Of a stretch of 64,000 bases of DNA, positions 1-8,572 are shown one piece after another. The notes below the pieces were generated by a model. The model was not told the origin of the DNA. It saw nothing but the letters and a program-made list of their open reading frames with translations, and did no database searches. The stretch is taken from positions 1,612,001 to 1,676,000 of the forward strand of contig NZ_JAQNDO010000001.1 in assembly GCF_028369105.1 (NCBI RefSeq). The letters run 5' to 3'. How positions within the stretch are numbered: position 1 is the stretch's first letter; each line of letters opens with the position of its first letter. The translations under genes and the position numbers were made by a program. Origin of the DNA: Polyangium mundeleinium (lineage in GTDB: Bacteria; Myxococcota_A; Polyangia; Polyangiales; Polyangiaceae).

Positions 1-1861
1 CCGGATCGGAGGCGAGATCATAAAGTTCCAGGGTGCGGCTGCGATCGTCGACCGTGACCTTGGTCCCGTCGCGCAGGACGAGGGCGCGCTTCATGCGGGT
101 CTCGGCGAGGATCGGGCGCGTGAGCGTGGGGCTCTCGCCGCGCAGGAACGGCACGAGGCTCTGGCCGAGGAAGGTGCCGGGCGTCTCGACGCCGAAGAGG
201 TCGAGCATCGTCGGGCCGAGGTCGACGAGCGTGACGGGCTCGTCGACGACGCGCGGCGTGAGGCCTTTGGCCTGGACGAGGAGGGGGACCCGCAAGAGCT
301 CGTCGTAGAGGGAGTTCGCGTGGCGGTACTGGCCATGCTCGCCGAAGGCCTCGCCGTGGTCGCTCGTGATCACGAAGGCGGCGCGGTCCGCGAGCGGAGA
401 GGCCGCGATCATGCGGACGACGCGGCCGATTTCGGCGTCGACGAGGGCGAGCTCGCCGAGGTACCGATCGAGCTCGGGGCCGCTTCCGCCGGCGAGGTCG
501 TAGGGGGCGTGGGCGTCGAGGAAATGGATGTACAGGAACAAGGGCTCGCCGCGCGTGGCCGCGAGGCGGCGGAGGGCCGCGTCGACGAGGTGCTTTCCGA
601 GGGTGAAATGGTTGCCGACGGGGCGGACGAAGGTCTCTTCGGAAAACCCCCGCACGATGCCATACCGATTCACGAGCCAGGGGGCGCCGGCGAAGGTGAC
701 GGTGGTGACGCCACGGGCGCGGAGGAGCTCGGGGAAACGCGGGGTGGGGTCGTTCTCGGGCCAGAGGCCGTGGACGTCGCCGGTCGAAGGGGTCCAGTAT
801 TGCTGTGAGAAGTAGGTGCCGGCGAAGAGCGCCGAGAGGCTGTAGACGGTCTGCGCGCCGGGGGAGCGCCCATTGCGGAAATACACGCCCTGCCGGCGGA
901 GGGAGGCGAGGGTGGGGAGTTTTTCGTCGTACTTGCCGGACGCGAGGAGGTCGTTTCGGAGGCAATCGATGCTGAAGAGGAAAACGACGGGGCTTGCAGG
1001 CAGCACCGAGGGCGCGCTGGGCGGTACGGGCGGCGCGTCCTTGCGGTCGGCGAACCACGGGGCCATTTCGGGGGGCACGGGGGCGTCGTCGACGATCGCG
1101 TCCTCGTGGAGGGGCCCGAGGAAAGGCGGGAGCAGGGATCCGGTCGGGCTTTGCAGGGCCAAGGCGACGGTGGGGCGCGGGGCGATGACGAGCGAGGCGG
1201 CCGCGGCGAGCGAGGCGATGGCGAGGAAGGGGGCGCGGAGAGGGCGCAGGCGGGCGACGAACGGGGCGAGGCGCGCGGGCAAGGCGGCGCCGGCGAGGGC
1301 GGCGGCGAAGAGGGCCGCGGCGGCGAAAGCGACGAAGAGGCGCGCGCCGGCATAATCGCCCTGGAGGAGGACGGGGTTCGCCGAGAGGAGCGCGGCGGCG
1401 GCGGCGAGGGCGACCCAGCGGAGATAGGGGCGCGCGGCGAGGCGGCCGAGCAGGACGGCGAGCGGGACGGTGAGCGCGAGGAGGCCGACGGCGAGGATGA
1501 GCAGCGCCGTCTCGACCCAGGCCGCATGGCCCGAGGCGTGGCGCTCGGCGGCCGTCGCGAGGTCCGAGGGCAAGACGAGGGCGCCGAGGGCGAGGGAGAG
1601 CACGACGAACACGGCGGCGGACGTGCGGCGGCGCGTGTGGCCAAAACGAACGTACAGGCCCACGAGGCCGGCCCCGGCGAGGCCGAGGGCGAGGAAATGG
1701 CCCGTGTCGAAGGCGTGATGCAGGACGCGCGTGAGGAGGCGCGGCGGCAAGCGGAAGGACCGCGTGATGGTGATCGCATTCGTGATGGCCGCGGTGATCC
1801 AGGCGAGGAGGATCGCGTCGGGGCCGGAGACGGAAGCCCCGGGGGGCTGGTTTTCGTTCAC
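1..1861 (-). CDS. Membrane-anchored sulfatase-family protein (partial, C-terminus outside window)
   Basis: The frame stays open through the left edge, so the C-terminus is missing; about 620 codons are visible. The first ~290 residues are Ala/Leu-rich and hold several hydrophobic segments, read as an N-terminal membrane domain. A sulfatase/alkaline-phosphatase fold domain follows: FLFSIDCLRND near residue 292 supplies the first metal Asp, and ITSDHGEAFGEHG near residue 496 is the conserved metal motif. The Cys/Ser-x-Pro-Ser-Arg motif that is matured to formylglycine is absent; the equivalent stretch reads SPGAQTVYSLSALFAG. A phosphoglycerol- or phosphoethanolamine-transferase activity is therefore as likely as true sulfatase activity. 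The GTG start lies 10 bases past the stop of the upstream Uma2 gene, suggesting one leftward transcript. The substrate is unknown. Confidence 0.8.
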   Translation of the reverse strand, partial: MNENQPPGASVSGPDAILLAWITAAITNAITITRSFRLPPRLLTRVLHHAFDTGHFLALGLAGAGLVGLYVRFGHTRRRTSAAVFVVLSLALGALVLPSDLATAAERHASGHAAWVETALLILAVGLLALTVPLAVLLGRLAARPYLRWVALAAAAALLSANPVLLQGDYAGARLFVAFAAAALFAAALAGAALPARLAPFVARLRPLRAPFLAIASLAAAASLVIAPRPTVALALQSPTGSLLPPFLGPLHEDAIVDDAPVPPEMAPWFADRKDAPPVPPSAPSVLPASPVVFLFSIDCLRNDLLASGKYDEKLPTLASLRRQGVYFRNGRSPGAQTVYSLSALFAGTYFSQQYWTPSTGDVHGLWPENDPTPRFPELLRARGVTTVTFAGAPWLVNRYGIVRGFSEETFVRPVGNHFTLGKHLVDAALRRLAATRGEPLFLYIHFLDAHAPYDLAGGSGPELDRYLGELALVDAEIGRVVRMIAASPLADRAAFVITSDHGEAFGEHGQYRHANSLYDELLRVPLLVQAKGLTPRVVDEPVTLVDLGPTMLDLFGVETPGTFLGQSLVPFLRGESPTLTRPILAETRMKRALVLRDGTKVTVDDRSRTLELYDLASDP

Positions 1862-1870
1862 GTTCGGGCT

Positions 1871-2464
1871 CTACATCCGCCAGAGCGCGCCGAGATTGAT
1901 TTCGATGGCTTCGAAGGGCTCGAGCCGTTCACGCACGTCGCCCTCGTACACGTCGACCAGCAAATACCCTTCACCGGTGAGCCGATACACTTCGACCGCC
2001 CGCGCACCAGGATCCACGAACCAGAGGTGCCCGACGCGCTCGCGTTGGTAAATTCGCCTTTTCTTCCCGCGGTCCGTGGACAGGTTGTCCGGTGAGAGGA
2101 CCTCGCATACCCAGTCGGGCGTGATCGTGCACGCCGCGACGTCGGGCATCTCGGGCACACGCTCCCGTCGCCAGCCAGCCAGGTCCGGCACGAGCTTGTC
2201 CGGTCGCGGACCGAGGTGCAGTTCGGGTTCGAACACGATGAACCATCCCCCCGGAGGCTCATCCTCGGGCGGATCGAAGGCACGCAGCGAACGCGTGAGT
2301 ACGGACGACGCACGTGAATGTCGCATTCGCGGTCGCGGCTGCACGTGGAGCTCGCCGTCGATGATCTCGGCGATCTGTCCCTCCGGCACCGCTTCGAACG
2401 CCGCCTCGACCTCGGGCGCGTTCCGTTCGTCATCCTCCAGCTTGCGCGCCGGCAAGGCGTTCAT
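1871..2464 (-). CDS. Uma2 family endonuclease
   Basis: This 197-residue protein has the layout of the Uma2 (DUF820) PD-(D/E)XK family: an N-terminal EGQIAEIIDGELHV strand pair, PDLAGWRRE with the acidic residue, then WVCEVLSPD followed by a Lys-rich helix and GHLWFVDPGARAVEVY. Members are expanded in cyanobacteria and myxobacteria and are thought to be nucleases, but their cellular role is mostly unknown. The length is normal for the family. It is the first gene of a likely two-gene leftward unit with the sulfatase-like protein. A second, truncated Uma2 of a different subtype lies at 35290-35855. Confidence 0.85.
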   Translation of the reverse strand: MNALPARKLEDDERNAPEVEAAFEAVPEGQIAEIIDGELHVQPRPRMRHSRASSVLTRSLRAFDPPEDEPPGGWFIVFEPELHLGPRPDKLVPDLAGWRRERVPEMPDVAACTITPDWVCEVLSPDNLSTDRGKKRRIYQRERVGHLWFVDPGARAVEVYRLTGEGYLLVDVYEGDVRERLEPFEAIEINLGALWRM

Positions 2465-2507
2465 GGCTTGATCTTACCACATCCGGAGCCAAGGGGGAGC
2501 GCCCCGT

Positions 2508-3545
2508 TCACGCCGTCGAGCGCCTCGGCTTCTCGGGTTCGTCTCCGAACGGCGGCGGCGCCAGATACCACCCGACAAACCCCATCGCCGCCACGCCCAC
2601 GTAGATCACCAGGAACACCACGAGGCCGTAGATCAAGCCCGCGTCCGCGGTGTGGCCGAGCGCCGGGAAGACCTCTGAAAAGAAGAGCTCGCGCACGCCG
2701 AGGCCCGAGACCGAGATCGGCAGGAGGCCGAGCAAGCTCGCGACCGCGAGCAGGCCGACGACGTCGTAGAAGGCCAGGTCGAAGTGCAGCGATTGCGCGA
2801 TCAGATAGCCCTGGAGGTAATTCACGCCGAACGCGAGGAGCGTGAGCACGACCGCGGACGCGAGGTGCCGCGGGCGCTGGGCGCGCAGGGCCAAAAGAAA
2901 ACGATCAAATCCCTCGCCCGTGGGGTGGCCGGGCATTTTCTTGTAAAGCGCCCGCATCGCCGTTTGCGCGAACGAGGGCACGAAGAGGACGAGCGGGCCG
3001 AGCGTCGTGAGCAGCACGCCCGCCCACGTGAAGAGCGCGAGATCCCCGACGACGACCGAGCTCCATCGCGCCACGCCCACCGCCACGAACGCGACGAGCA
3101 CGTAGAGGTCGCAGAGCCGGTCGACCACGACGACCGCGATCCCTTCGGAATAAGGCATGCCGAGGTCGTGGCGGAAGTATTGCGCGCGAAGGACGTCGCC
3201 CACACGGCCCGGCGTGAACATGCCGACGAAGACCGACGAGAGGAAGCCGAGCCAGGCGCGCTTGCGCGGGTAGTCGTAGCCGCGCGCCGAGAGGAGGACG
3301 TCGGAGCGGATGATCTTGAGCCAGTAGCTCGCCGCGTTCAGCGCAAATGCGAGCGCGAGCGGCAGGAGCGAGGCCCCTGCGAGCGCATCCCACGCCGCGC
3401 GCGTGTCGCGCATGCGCAGGAGCACGACCACGAGCAGGACCGGGCCCACGAGGCGGACGGCGAGCCGCACGAGCGAGCGCGGCGCGGCTTGTTTCGTGGG
3501 CTCGTTCGGGGAGGGGTCGCTCACGGGCGCCTCGGTCTCTCGCAC
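2508..3545 (-). CDS. Lysylphosphatidylglycerol synthase transmembrane (UPF0104-like) protein
   Basis: A 345-residue integral membrane protein with about eight hydrophobic segments. The signatures of the LPG_synthase_TM family are visible: YWLKIIRSDVLL, FVGMFTPGRVGDVLRA in the first third, VVVVDRLCDLYVL in the middle and LPISVSGLGVRELFF near the C-terminus. Family members flip or transfer lipids; the stand-alone form lacks the cytosolic aminoacyl-transferase domain, so the substrate cannot be named. The start chosen is the first ATG; a later GTG at codon 8 is an alternative because the first ~20 residues are polar and not conserved in character. It lies 19 bases downstream of the lipoprotein gene at 3565-4278 and is probably co-transcribed with it. 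Confidence 0.82.
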   Translation of the reverse strand: MRETEAPVSDPSPNEPTKQAAPRSLVRLAVRLVGPVLLVVVLLRMRDTRAAWDALAGASLLPLALAFALNAASYWLKIIRSDVLLSARGYDYPRKRAWLGFLSSVFVGMFTPGRVGDVLRAQYFRHDLGMPYSEGIAVVVVDRLCDLYVLVAFVAVGVARWSSVVVGDLALFTWAGVLLTTLGPLVLFVPSFAQTAMRALYKKMPGHPTGEGFDRFLLALRAQRPRHLASAVVLTLLAFGVNYLQGYLIAQSLHFDLAFYDVVGLLAVASLLGLLPISVSGLGVRELFFSEVFPALGHTADAGLIYGLVVFLVIYVGVAAMGFVGWYLAPPPFGDEPEKPRRSTA

Positions 3546-3564
3546 GAAGCGGCGCCTGTCAAGC

Positions 3565-4278
3565 CTACCGGAGCGAGTCCGTGATCACCTTGAAGCGGCG
3601 CTCCGCCATGATCGCGTCGTCGTCCGAGCGCTGGATCAGCACGGAGATGATGAGCTTGTTCTTGCGCAGGACGTAGATCTCGGTCTGCATCGACTCCTTC
3701 GCGAGCGTGAACTCGAGCCGCGTCCCCTCGGCGTTTTCGCCCCGCAGGCGCCTGTGCACGGTGCTGCCGCTGCCCGGGTGAAACTGGCCGCCGCGCGAGC
3801 GCATCTCCTTCTCGATCCCATCCACGAGCGACTGGCGCAGCGTCGCGGGATCGACGTCCACCGTATAGATCTGGATCATCAGGAACGTCGAATCGGCCGC
3901 CTCGACGGTGATGCTCGAAACGCCCGTGGATCGCTCCTCCTCCAGGGTCATTTCTTTCGGATACCGGAAGGAGACCCCGTTCCCCTCGTAATGCAAGACC
4001 TGCTTCGAGCGGATCGTGGCCTCGATGCGCTCGCCGCCGATCTGCACCTCGAAAGGTTTGCCGTCGGCCACGGAGTAGACCTTGCCCCCGATCAAAAGCT
4101 CGAACTGGTCGCCAGGGCTCGCGACGTCGGGCCCGATCGGCTCGCCGCTCGGCTCGATCGCCGCGACGGCGACCGTGGGCGACGCGCCGGCCGGGCTCTC
4201 CGCAGGCTTGGCTGGCGCGCAGGCGGCGACGAAGAGGCCCAGGAAGGTGAGAATGGCAGGACGCGCGTGGGCCCACAT
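3565..4278 (-). CDS. Hypothetical lipoprotein
   Basis: A 237-residue protein with a short hydrophobic signal ending in a lipobox-like FVAAC (Cys about residue 20), so it is probably lipid-anchored in the periplasm or outer membrane. The mature part starts with a Pro/Ala-rich linker and then a soluble alpha/beta region (FRYPKEMTLEEE, SSITVEAADSTFLMIQIYTV, LEFTLAKESMQTEIYVLRKNKLIISVLIQ). That pattern resembles PsbP/DUF1795-type domains of small secreted lipoproteins, but I cannot assign a family with certainty. It is probably the first gene of the leftward pair with the LPG-synthase-like membrane protein. Confidence 0.75.
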   Translation of the reverse strand: MWAHARPAILTFLGLFVAACAPAKPAESPAGASPTVAVAAIEPSGEPIGPDVASPGDQFELLIGGKVYSVADGKPFEVQIGGERIEATIRSKQVLHYEGNGVSFRYPKEMTLEEERSTGVSSITVEAADSTFLMIQIYTVDVDPATLRQSLVDGIEKEMRSRGGQFHPGSGSTVHRRLRGENAEGTRLEFTLAKESMQTEIYVLRKNKLIISVLIQRSDDDAIMAERRFKVITDSLR

Positions 4279-4339
4279 CGGTCCCTACTGACCTTTTTTC
4301 CGCGCGTGCGTCAAGCATCGAGTACGCTCGCGCGCGTTC

Positions 4340-5032
4340 ATGCGCGAGGCCGAAGCGAGGCGATTCATCGAGGAGAACACGGCGCCGTGCGCGCCGCCGC
4401 TGCTGCCCGAGATCCGGCTCCGGCTCGCGACGGAGGTGACGCCGCTCTGGCGCGCCACGGAAGCGTTTCTCCGGATGCACGGGATCGAGCCGCCCTTCTG
4501 GGCATTCGCCTGGTCCGGCGGGCAAGCGATCGCGCGGCTCGTGCTCGATCGGCCGGAGCTCGTGCGCGGCAAGGTGGTGCTCGATCTCGCGTCGGGCTCG
4601 GGGCTTTGCGCGATCGCAGCGGCGCGCGCGGGGGCGCGGCGGGTGGTCGCGGTGGACACGGATCCGCTGGCCGCCGTGGCGATCACGAGGAACGCGGAGG
4701 ACGGGGGCGTCTCCGTGGAGGCGCACGTCGAGGACATGCTGGGGGGGGCGGGTTTGCCCGCCTGGGCCGAGGGGGCGGAGGTGGTGCTGGCGGGGGACGT
4801 TTGTTACGACGCGGCGATGACACGCGTGGTGTTCCCGTGGCTCCGCGCGCGTGCGGCGGAAGGGCGGACGGTGCTGCTCGGGGATCCGGGGCGCGCGTAT
4901 CTGCCGAACGAGGGGATCGAGGAGATCACGCGCTACCGGGTGCCGGTGATCGACGATGTGGAGGGGACGGCGGAGAAATGGGGCGTCGTGTACCGCGTGG
5001 CGCTTGCGGGGGGTGGGGCGTCCGTGGCTTGA
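4340..5032 (+). CDS. Class I SAM-dependent methyltransferase (ETF-beta lysine methyltransferase / Nnt1-like)
   Basis: A 230-residue methyltransferase of the seven-beta-strand class. Motif I is VVLDLASGSGLCAIAAARAGA around residues 78-98, followed by the acidic VVAVDTDP that ends strand beta-2. GDVCYD near residue 153 matches the D-V-x-Y signature of family 16 lysine methyltransferases such as ETFBKMT. The N-terminal PLWRATEAFLRMHGIEPPFWAFAWSGGQA block is also typical of that family. The likely role is methylation of a protein lysine, but the substrate is not shown. The gene stands 61 bases from the divergent lipoprotein gene and is followed by a Gre-like gene 21 bases downstream, so the two may share a transcript. 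Confidence 0.82.
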   Translation: MREAEARRFIEENTAPCAPPLLPEIRLRLATEVTPLWRATEAFLRMHGIEPPFWAFAWSGGQAIARLVLDRPELVRGKVVLDLASGSGLCAIAAARAGARRVVAVDTDPLAAVAITRNAEDGGVSVEAHVEDMLGGAGLPAWAEGAEVVLAGDVCYDAAMTRVVFPWLRARAAEGRTVLLGDPGRAYLPNEGIEEITRYRVPVIDDVEGTAEKWGVVYRVALAGGGASVA

Positions 5033-5053
5033 TGCGGCGTCGACGGAGAGTGG

Positions 5054-5542
5054 ATGGTGCAGCTCGACAAACAGGCACTCCTGAAGGAGCTTCGTACGCG
5101 GCTCGGGGATGAGCTCGCCACGATGGCGCGGATCGCGTCGGAGGCGGCCGCGGCCGCGTCCCACGAAGAGAACAAGCCCGAAAACGACAAGGACATGCGC
5201 TCGACCGAGGCGTCCTACATCGCGCGGGGCCAGGCCGAGCGAGCGCGGGAGCTCGAACGGTCGCTCGCGCTCTTGGGTGCGATCTATGTGCGCGCGTTTG
5301 CGCCGGGGGACGGGATCGCGGCGACGGCGCTCGTGACGCTGGTGCACCGGGGAGCGAAGCTCGTCTGCTTCGTGCTGCCCGCGGCGGGCGGGCAACGCGT
5401 GAAGGTGGGCGGGACCGAGGTGCAGGTGGTGACGCCGACGAGCCCGCTCGGCGCGGCATTGATGGGTTTGTCGGAAGGGGACGAAGCAGAGGTGCCGACG
5501 CCGCAGGGGACGAAGGTCTACGAGGTGGAGAGCGTCGCTTAG
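5054..5542 (+). CDS. GreA/GreB-family C-terminal domain protein
   Basis: A 162-residue protein whose C-terminal part matches the Gre transcript-cleavage factor fold: VTPTSPLGAALMGLSEGDEAEVPTP is the conserved segment just before the C-terminus. The N-terminal half is helical and charged (ENKPENDKDMRSTEASY), partly resembling the Gre coiled coil, but it is short and lacks a clear acidic tip motif. Such stand-alone Gre-C proteins may bind RNA polymerase without stimulating cleavage. Its stop codon overlaps the stop of the convergent lipoprotein gene by four bases (TTAG serves both strands). Confidence 0.75.
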   Translation: MVQLDKQALLKELRTRLGDELATMARIASEAAAAASHEENKPENDKDMRSTEASYIARGQAERARELERSLALLGAIYVRAFAPGDGIAATALVTLVHRGAKLVCFVLPAAGGQRVKVGGTEVQVVTPTSPLGAALMGLSEGDEAEVPTPQGTKVYEVESVA

Positions 5543-6093
5543 GGGCGGGGAGGCGTCTCTTGCGGCACGGGCTGGTACGATTGTCCGTCGAAGTGGAGAT
5601 CGACGACGATCGCATCCATTTCGCCCGCTCGTGAGATGTGCCGGATCAGGCGATAGCCGTTCGCCGTCTCGGTGTCGGTGACCTGCAGCTCGAAGGCGTA
5701 TTCGGGACCCCATACGGGGAGGTATTCCCCGTTGCCGCAGCCGAGGTAGACGCCGCACATGCATTCATGCGTGCTGCCACAGGTATCGTTGTAGTAGATG
5801 ATGAGGTCGGGAAAGCGGTCGCCGTTCAGCGAGCCCGCGAAATGGATCGACTTGTGCCCGAAGCCGGAATCCGGGGTGAGCGTGGTGTCGTTCTCCGTCT
5901 CGGGCACGCGCTCGATCCGCACGAGCTCGGCGACACGCGTGCACGGCTCAGGATCCCGAAGCGGCTCGGCGACGAGCGCCCCGCTGGAGGAATGCGAGGC
6001 GCGCGCCGTCGCGACGTGGACGGCCGGCATCTCCCGGGGCGGCGCTCCGCCACAAGCGACGAGGGCGAGCGCGAGGAGAAGGGAGGGACGCAT
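5539..6093 (-). CDS. Hypothetical lipoprotein
   Basis: A 184-residue protein with a very short signal peptide and lipobox (LALVACGG, Cys about residue 14). The mature region contains SLNGDRFPDLIIYYNDT, which looks like a single FG-GAP/EF-type calcium-binding loop, followed by a Cys-rich stretch (CGSTHECMCGVYLGCG) that could form disulfides. The rest (VWGPEYAFELQVTDTETANGYRLI) is beta-rich. I do not recognise the family. Its 3' end overlaps the stop of the convergent Gre-like gene, and its start lies immediately before the acyl-CoA synthetase stop, so it may lie on the same leftward transcript. Confidence 0.72.
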   Translation of the reverse strand: MRPSLLLALALVACGGAPPREMPAVHVATARASHSSSGALVAEPLRDPEPCTRVAELVRIERVPETENDTTLTPDSGFGHKSIHFAGSLNGDRFPDLIIYYNDTCGSTHECMCGVYLGCGNGEYLPVWGPEYAFELQVTDTETANGYRLIRHISRAGEMDAIVVDLHFDGQSYQPVPQETPPRP

Positions 6094-6102
6094 GGGTAGG
6101 TG

Positions 6103-7746
6103 TTACTCCGCGGCGCCCTTCTTTTCGAGGTGGTCGCCGTACAGCTCGCGGAGCTTCGTCTTCAGGAACTTGCCGGTCGAGGTGCGCGGGATCTGCGCCA
6201 TGAAGACGTAATCGTCCGGGAGCCAGAATTTCGCGAATTTCGCCTCGATGTGGGCATTGAGCTCCTCCTTCGTGGCGGTCTTGCCCTCCTTGAGCACGAT
6301 CGCCGCGAGCGGGCGCTCGGTCCATTTCGCGTGCCGCGCCGCGAAGACGGCCGCTTCGAGCACGGCCGGGTGGCTCATGAGCGCGTTCTCCAGCGCGACC
6401 GAGCTGATCCACTCGCCGCCCGATTTGATGACGTCCTTTGATCGATCGGTGATGCGGAGATAGCCCTCGCGGTCGATCGTGACGACGTCGCCCGTCTTGA
6501 ACCAGCCATCCGTGGTGAACCGATCAGGGCCCTCGCCGCCGAAATACGAGGAGGCGACCCAGGGCCCGCGCACCTCGAGCTCGCCCATGGTCTCGCCGTC
6601 CCACGGGAGGATCGTGCCGTCCTCGGCGACGTGCCGCTGCTCGACGAACGGCACGGCATACCCCTGCGATGCTTTACACCCGAGCTTGGCGGCATCGTCG
6701 AGATGGGACATCCCATGTTTGACGCGCGCGAGCGTGCCGATGGGGTTCGTCTCGGTCATTCCCCAGGCGTGGGTGACGTCGATGCCGTGCCGCGACTTGA
6801 ATCCCTCGATCAGGGCCGGCGGCGCGGCCGAGCCGCCGATGACCGTGGAGCGAATCGCGGAGAGGTCCCACTTGCCGGGGTGTTGATCGAGGAGCTGGAG
6901 GATGCCGAGCCATATCGTGGGCACGCCGGCGGCGATCGTGACCTTTTCGGCGGCCATGAGGTCGAGCAGGCTGGGCGGGTCGAGGTGCGGGCCCGGGAAG
7001 ACGATCTTGGAGCCGGCCATGATGGCGGCATACGGGAGGCCCCAGGCGGCGGCGTGGAACATGGGGACGACGGGCAGGACGGTGTCGGCCTCGCGGACGC
7101 CGAGGGTATCGGCGTTGCACACGATGAGCGTGTGCAGGACGGTGGAGCGATGGCTGTAGACGACGCCCTTGGGGTTTCCCGTGGTGCCCGAGGTGTAACA
7201 GATCATCGCGGCGCTGCGCTCGTCGAGCGAGGGCCAGGGGTATTCGTCCTTTTCGGGGGCGATGAGCTCCTCGTAATCGATCTCGGCGCTCGTCGGTTCG
7301 CCCTGCGCGGGGCAGTCGGGCACGACGATGACGTGGCGGACCGAGCGGACCTGGTCGGCGAACTTGCGCCAGAGCGGCAGGAGGGAGCGGTCGACGACGA
7401 CGACCTTGTCCTCGGCGTGGTTGGCGATGTAGCCAAGCTCGTTCGGGTGGAGGCGGAGGTTCAAGGTGTGGACGACGGCGCCCATGGCCGGCGCGCCGAG
7501 GTAGACCTCGAGGTGGCGCTGATGATTCCACGAGAGCGTGGCGACCCGATCCCCCGGCCGAACCCCGAGGCGCGCGAGGGCGTTCGCGAGTTTGGCGGTG
7601 CGGCGGTAGAAGTCGCCGTACGTGCCGCGGACGAGGGTCTTGTCCGGGAGGCGCGAGACGATCTCGTTGCGACCGAAGAAGGTGCGCGCGCGTTCGAGGA
7701 AATGCGTGAGGGTGAGGGGAAAGTCCATCATGCGTCCGGCAAGCAT
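6103..7746 (-). CDS. Fatty-acid-CoA ligase (AMP-forming, AlkK/FadD-like)
   Basis: A 547-residue ANL-superfamily adenylating enzyme that would activate a carboxylic acid through an acyl-AMP to its CoA thioester. The AMP-binding P-loop YTSGTTGNPKG is near residue 182, motif HAWGMTE near 324, GWFKTGD near 415, and the catalytic Lys in TSTGKFLKTKL near 525. The sequence resembles medium/long-chain acyl-CoA synthetases of the AlkK type. The chosen ATG has a strong GAGGAGG Shine-Dalgarno eight bases upstream; a longer reading would begin in unconserved sequence. The first ~100 codons with the ribosome site and upstream region are duplicated nearly exactly at 9239-9611. Divergent from the Cys-rich lipoprotein gene at 7866. 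Confidence 0.92.
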   Translation of the reverse strand: MLAGRMMDFPLTLTHFLERARTFFGRNEIVSRLPDKTLVRGTYGDFYRRTAKLANALARLGVRPGDRVATLSWNHQRHLEVYLGAPAMGAVVHTLNLRLHPNELGYIANHAEDKVVVVDRSLLPLWRKFADQVRSVRHVIVVPDCPAQGEPTSAEIDYEELIAPEKDEYPWPSLDERSAAMICYTSGTTGNPKGVVYSHRSTVLHTLIVCNADTLGVREADTVLPVVPMFHAAAWGLPYAAIMAGSKIVFPGPHLDPPSLLDLMAAEKVTIAAGVPTIWLGILQLLDQHPGKWDLSAIRSTVIGGSAAPPALIEGFKSRHGIDVTHAWGMTETNPIGTLARVKHGMSHLDDAAKLGCKASQGYAVPFVEQRHVAEDGTILPWDGETMGELEVRGPWVASSYFGGEGPDRFTTDGWFKTGDVVTIDREGYLRITDRSKDVIKSGGEWISSVALENALMSHPAVLEAAVFAARHAKWTERPLAAIVLKEGKTATKEELNAHIEAKFAKFWLPDDYVFMAQIPRTSTGKFLKTKLRELYGDHLEKKGAAE

Positions 7747-7865
7747 CGGTCGCCTCCTCTCGAGGATGGGGAGCGGGCGGGGGGGATGGTAGCCGGGGTG
7801 TGCGCGGAAATGGAAGCTTCCCTGCACGCGTGGGGCGCAGTACCGTGGGGAGCAGGAGCAGCATC

Positions 7866-8096
7866 ATGTGGAGCCTTGTCGTTCGTCTCTCCTTCGTCGC
7901 CCTGTCGTTTGCCATGGGCGGATGCTCGGATGATTTTGACGACCTGCCGCCGTGCCAGAAGAAGGCGATTGCTTGCAAGAACAATTGCTTCAAGTCCGGG
8001 GCTGGCTCCGCATGCGTGGGTTGCTGCGACGAAGCGCGAGATGCCTGCATGAAGGGCGAGAACCACAGCTTCTTCTGGTGTCCCAATAAGGAATAG
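7866..8096 (+). CDS. Small 8-Cys lipoprotein (tandem paralogue A)
   Basis: A 76-residue protein with a signal peptide and lipobox (SFAMGGC, Cys about residue 20). After the anchor, eight cysteines follow the spacing Cx6Cx3Cx8Cx2CCx6Cx10C, identical in every interval to the next gene. This implies a compact disulfide-bonded domain exposed to the periplasm or cell surface. AGGAG lies seven bases before the ATG. An upstream in-frame extension is possible but would bury the signal peptide. It is divergent from the acyl-CoA synthetase with 119 bases between starts. I recognise no family. Confidence 0.75.
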   Translation: MWSLVVRLSFVALSFAMGGCSDDFDDLPPCQKKAIACKNNCFKSGAGSACVGCCDEARDACMKGENHSFFWCPNKE

Positions 8097-8139
8097 CAGC
8101 GGCATGCAACCCCCCAACGTTCGAGGTCTGGAGGTCTTC

Positions 8140-8487
8140 ATGAAGAAGGTGTCGCTCGCGCTTGTGGTCCTGGCCGCCCTCGGAAGTTCGCGCCCGGGCT
8201 GCGGCCCGTACAAGCCGGAGCGCGACCGAGACGAGGAGACGAAGCCGCACAAGATTCCTGAAACATGTATTAAACTGGATATGGATTGCTCTTATAGCTG
8301 CTTCCGACGGGAGGCGAGTTACAGTTGTGCCGTCTGCTGCAATGACAATAGCATCCTCTGCGGCAACAACGAGAAGTATGACTTCGCCTCGTGTGAGCGC
8401 ATCGATCCCGCCCCAGCGCCCGCGCCCGACGCCGGTCCTAGCGATGCCGGCCCCAGCTCCACGCCCGGGAAGGGGCTACGGCCCTGA
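8140..8487 (+). CDS. Small 8-Cys lipoprotein (tandem paralogue B)
   Basis: A 115-residue secreted protein. The ATG chosen has GGAGG five bases upstream and starts a clear signal sequence (MKKVSLALVVLAALGS); the following Cys in RPGCG is a poor lipobox, so lipidation is uncertain. The core repeats the eight-cysteine pattern of the preceding gene, Cx6Cx3Cx8Cx2CCx6Cx10C, although other residues differ widely. A C-terminal Pro/Ala/Asp-rich tail (PAPAPDAGPSDAGPSS) is a likely spacer. The two genes are 43 bases apart and look like an old tandem duplication. Codon use in the middle is less GC-biased than in neighbouring genes (for example GAAACATGTATTAAACTGG). Confidence 0.7.
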   Translation: MKKVSLALVVLAALGSSRPGCGPYKPERDRDEETKPHKIPETCIKLDMDCSYSCFRREASYSCAVCCNDNSILCGNNEKYDFASCERIDPAPAPAPDAGPSDAGPSSTPGKGLRP

Positions 8488-8572
8488 TGAGGTGCTCCGG
8501 CCGTCCGCGTCAGCGTTCGTCTTGAACGTCCGTCGCGTACGTGTGTAGGTTCAAGTGGCGGTGACGGTCTCG

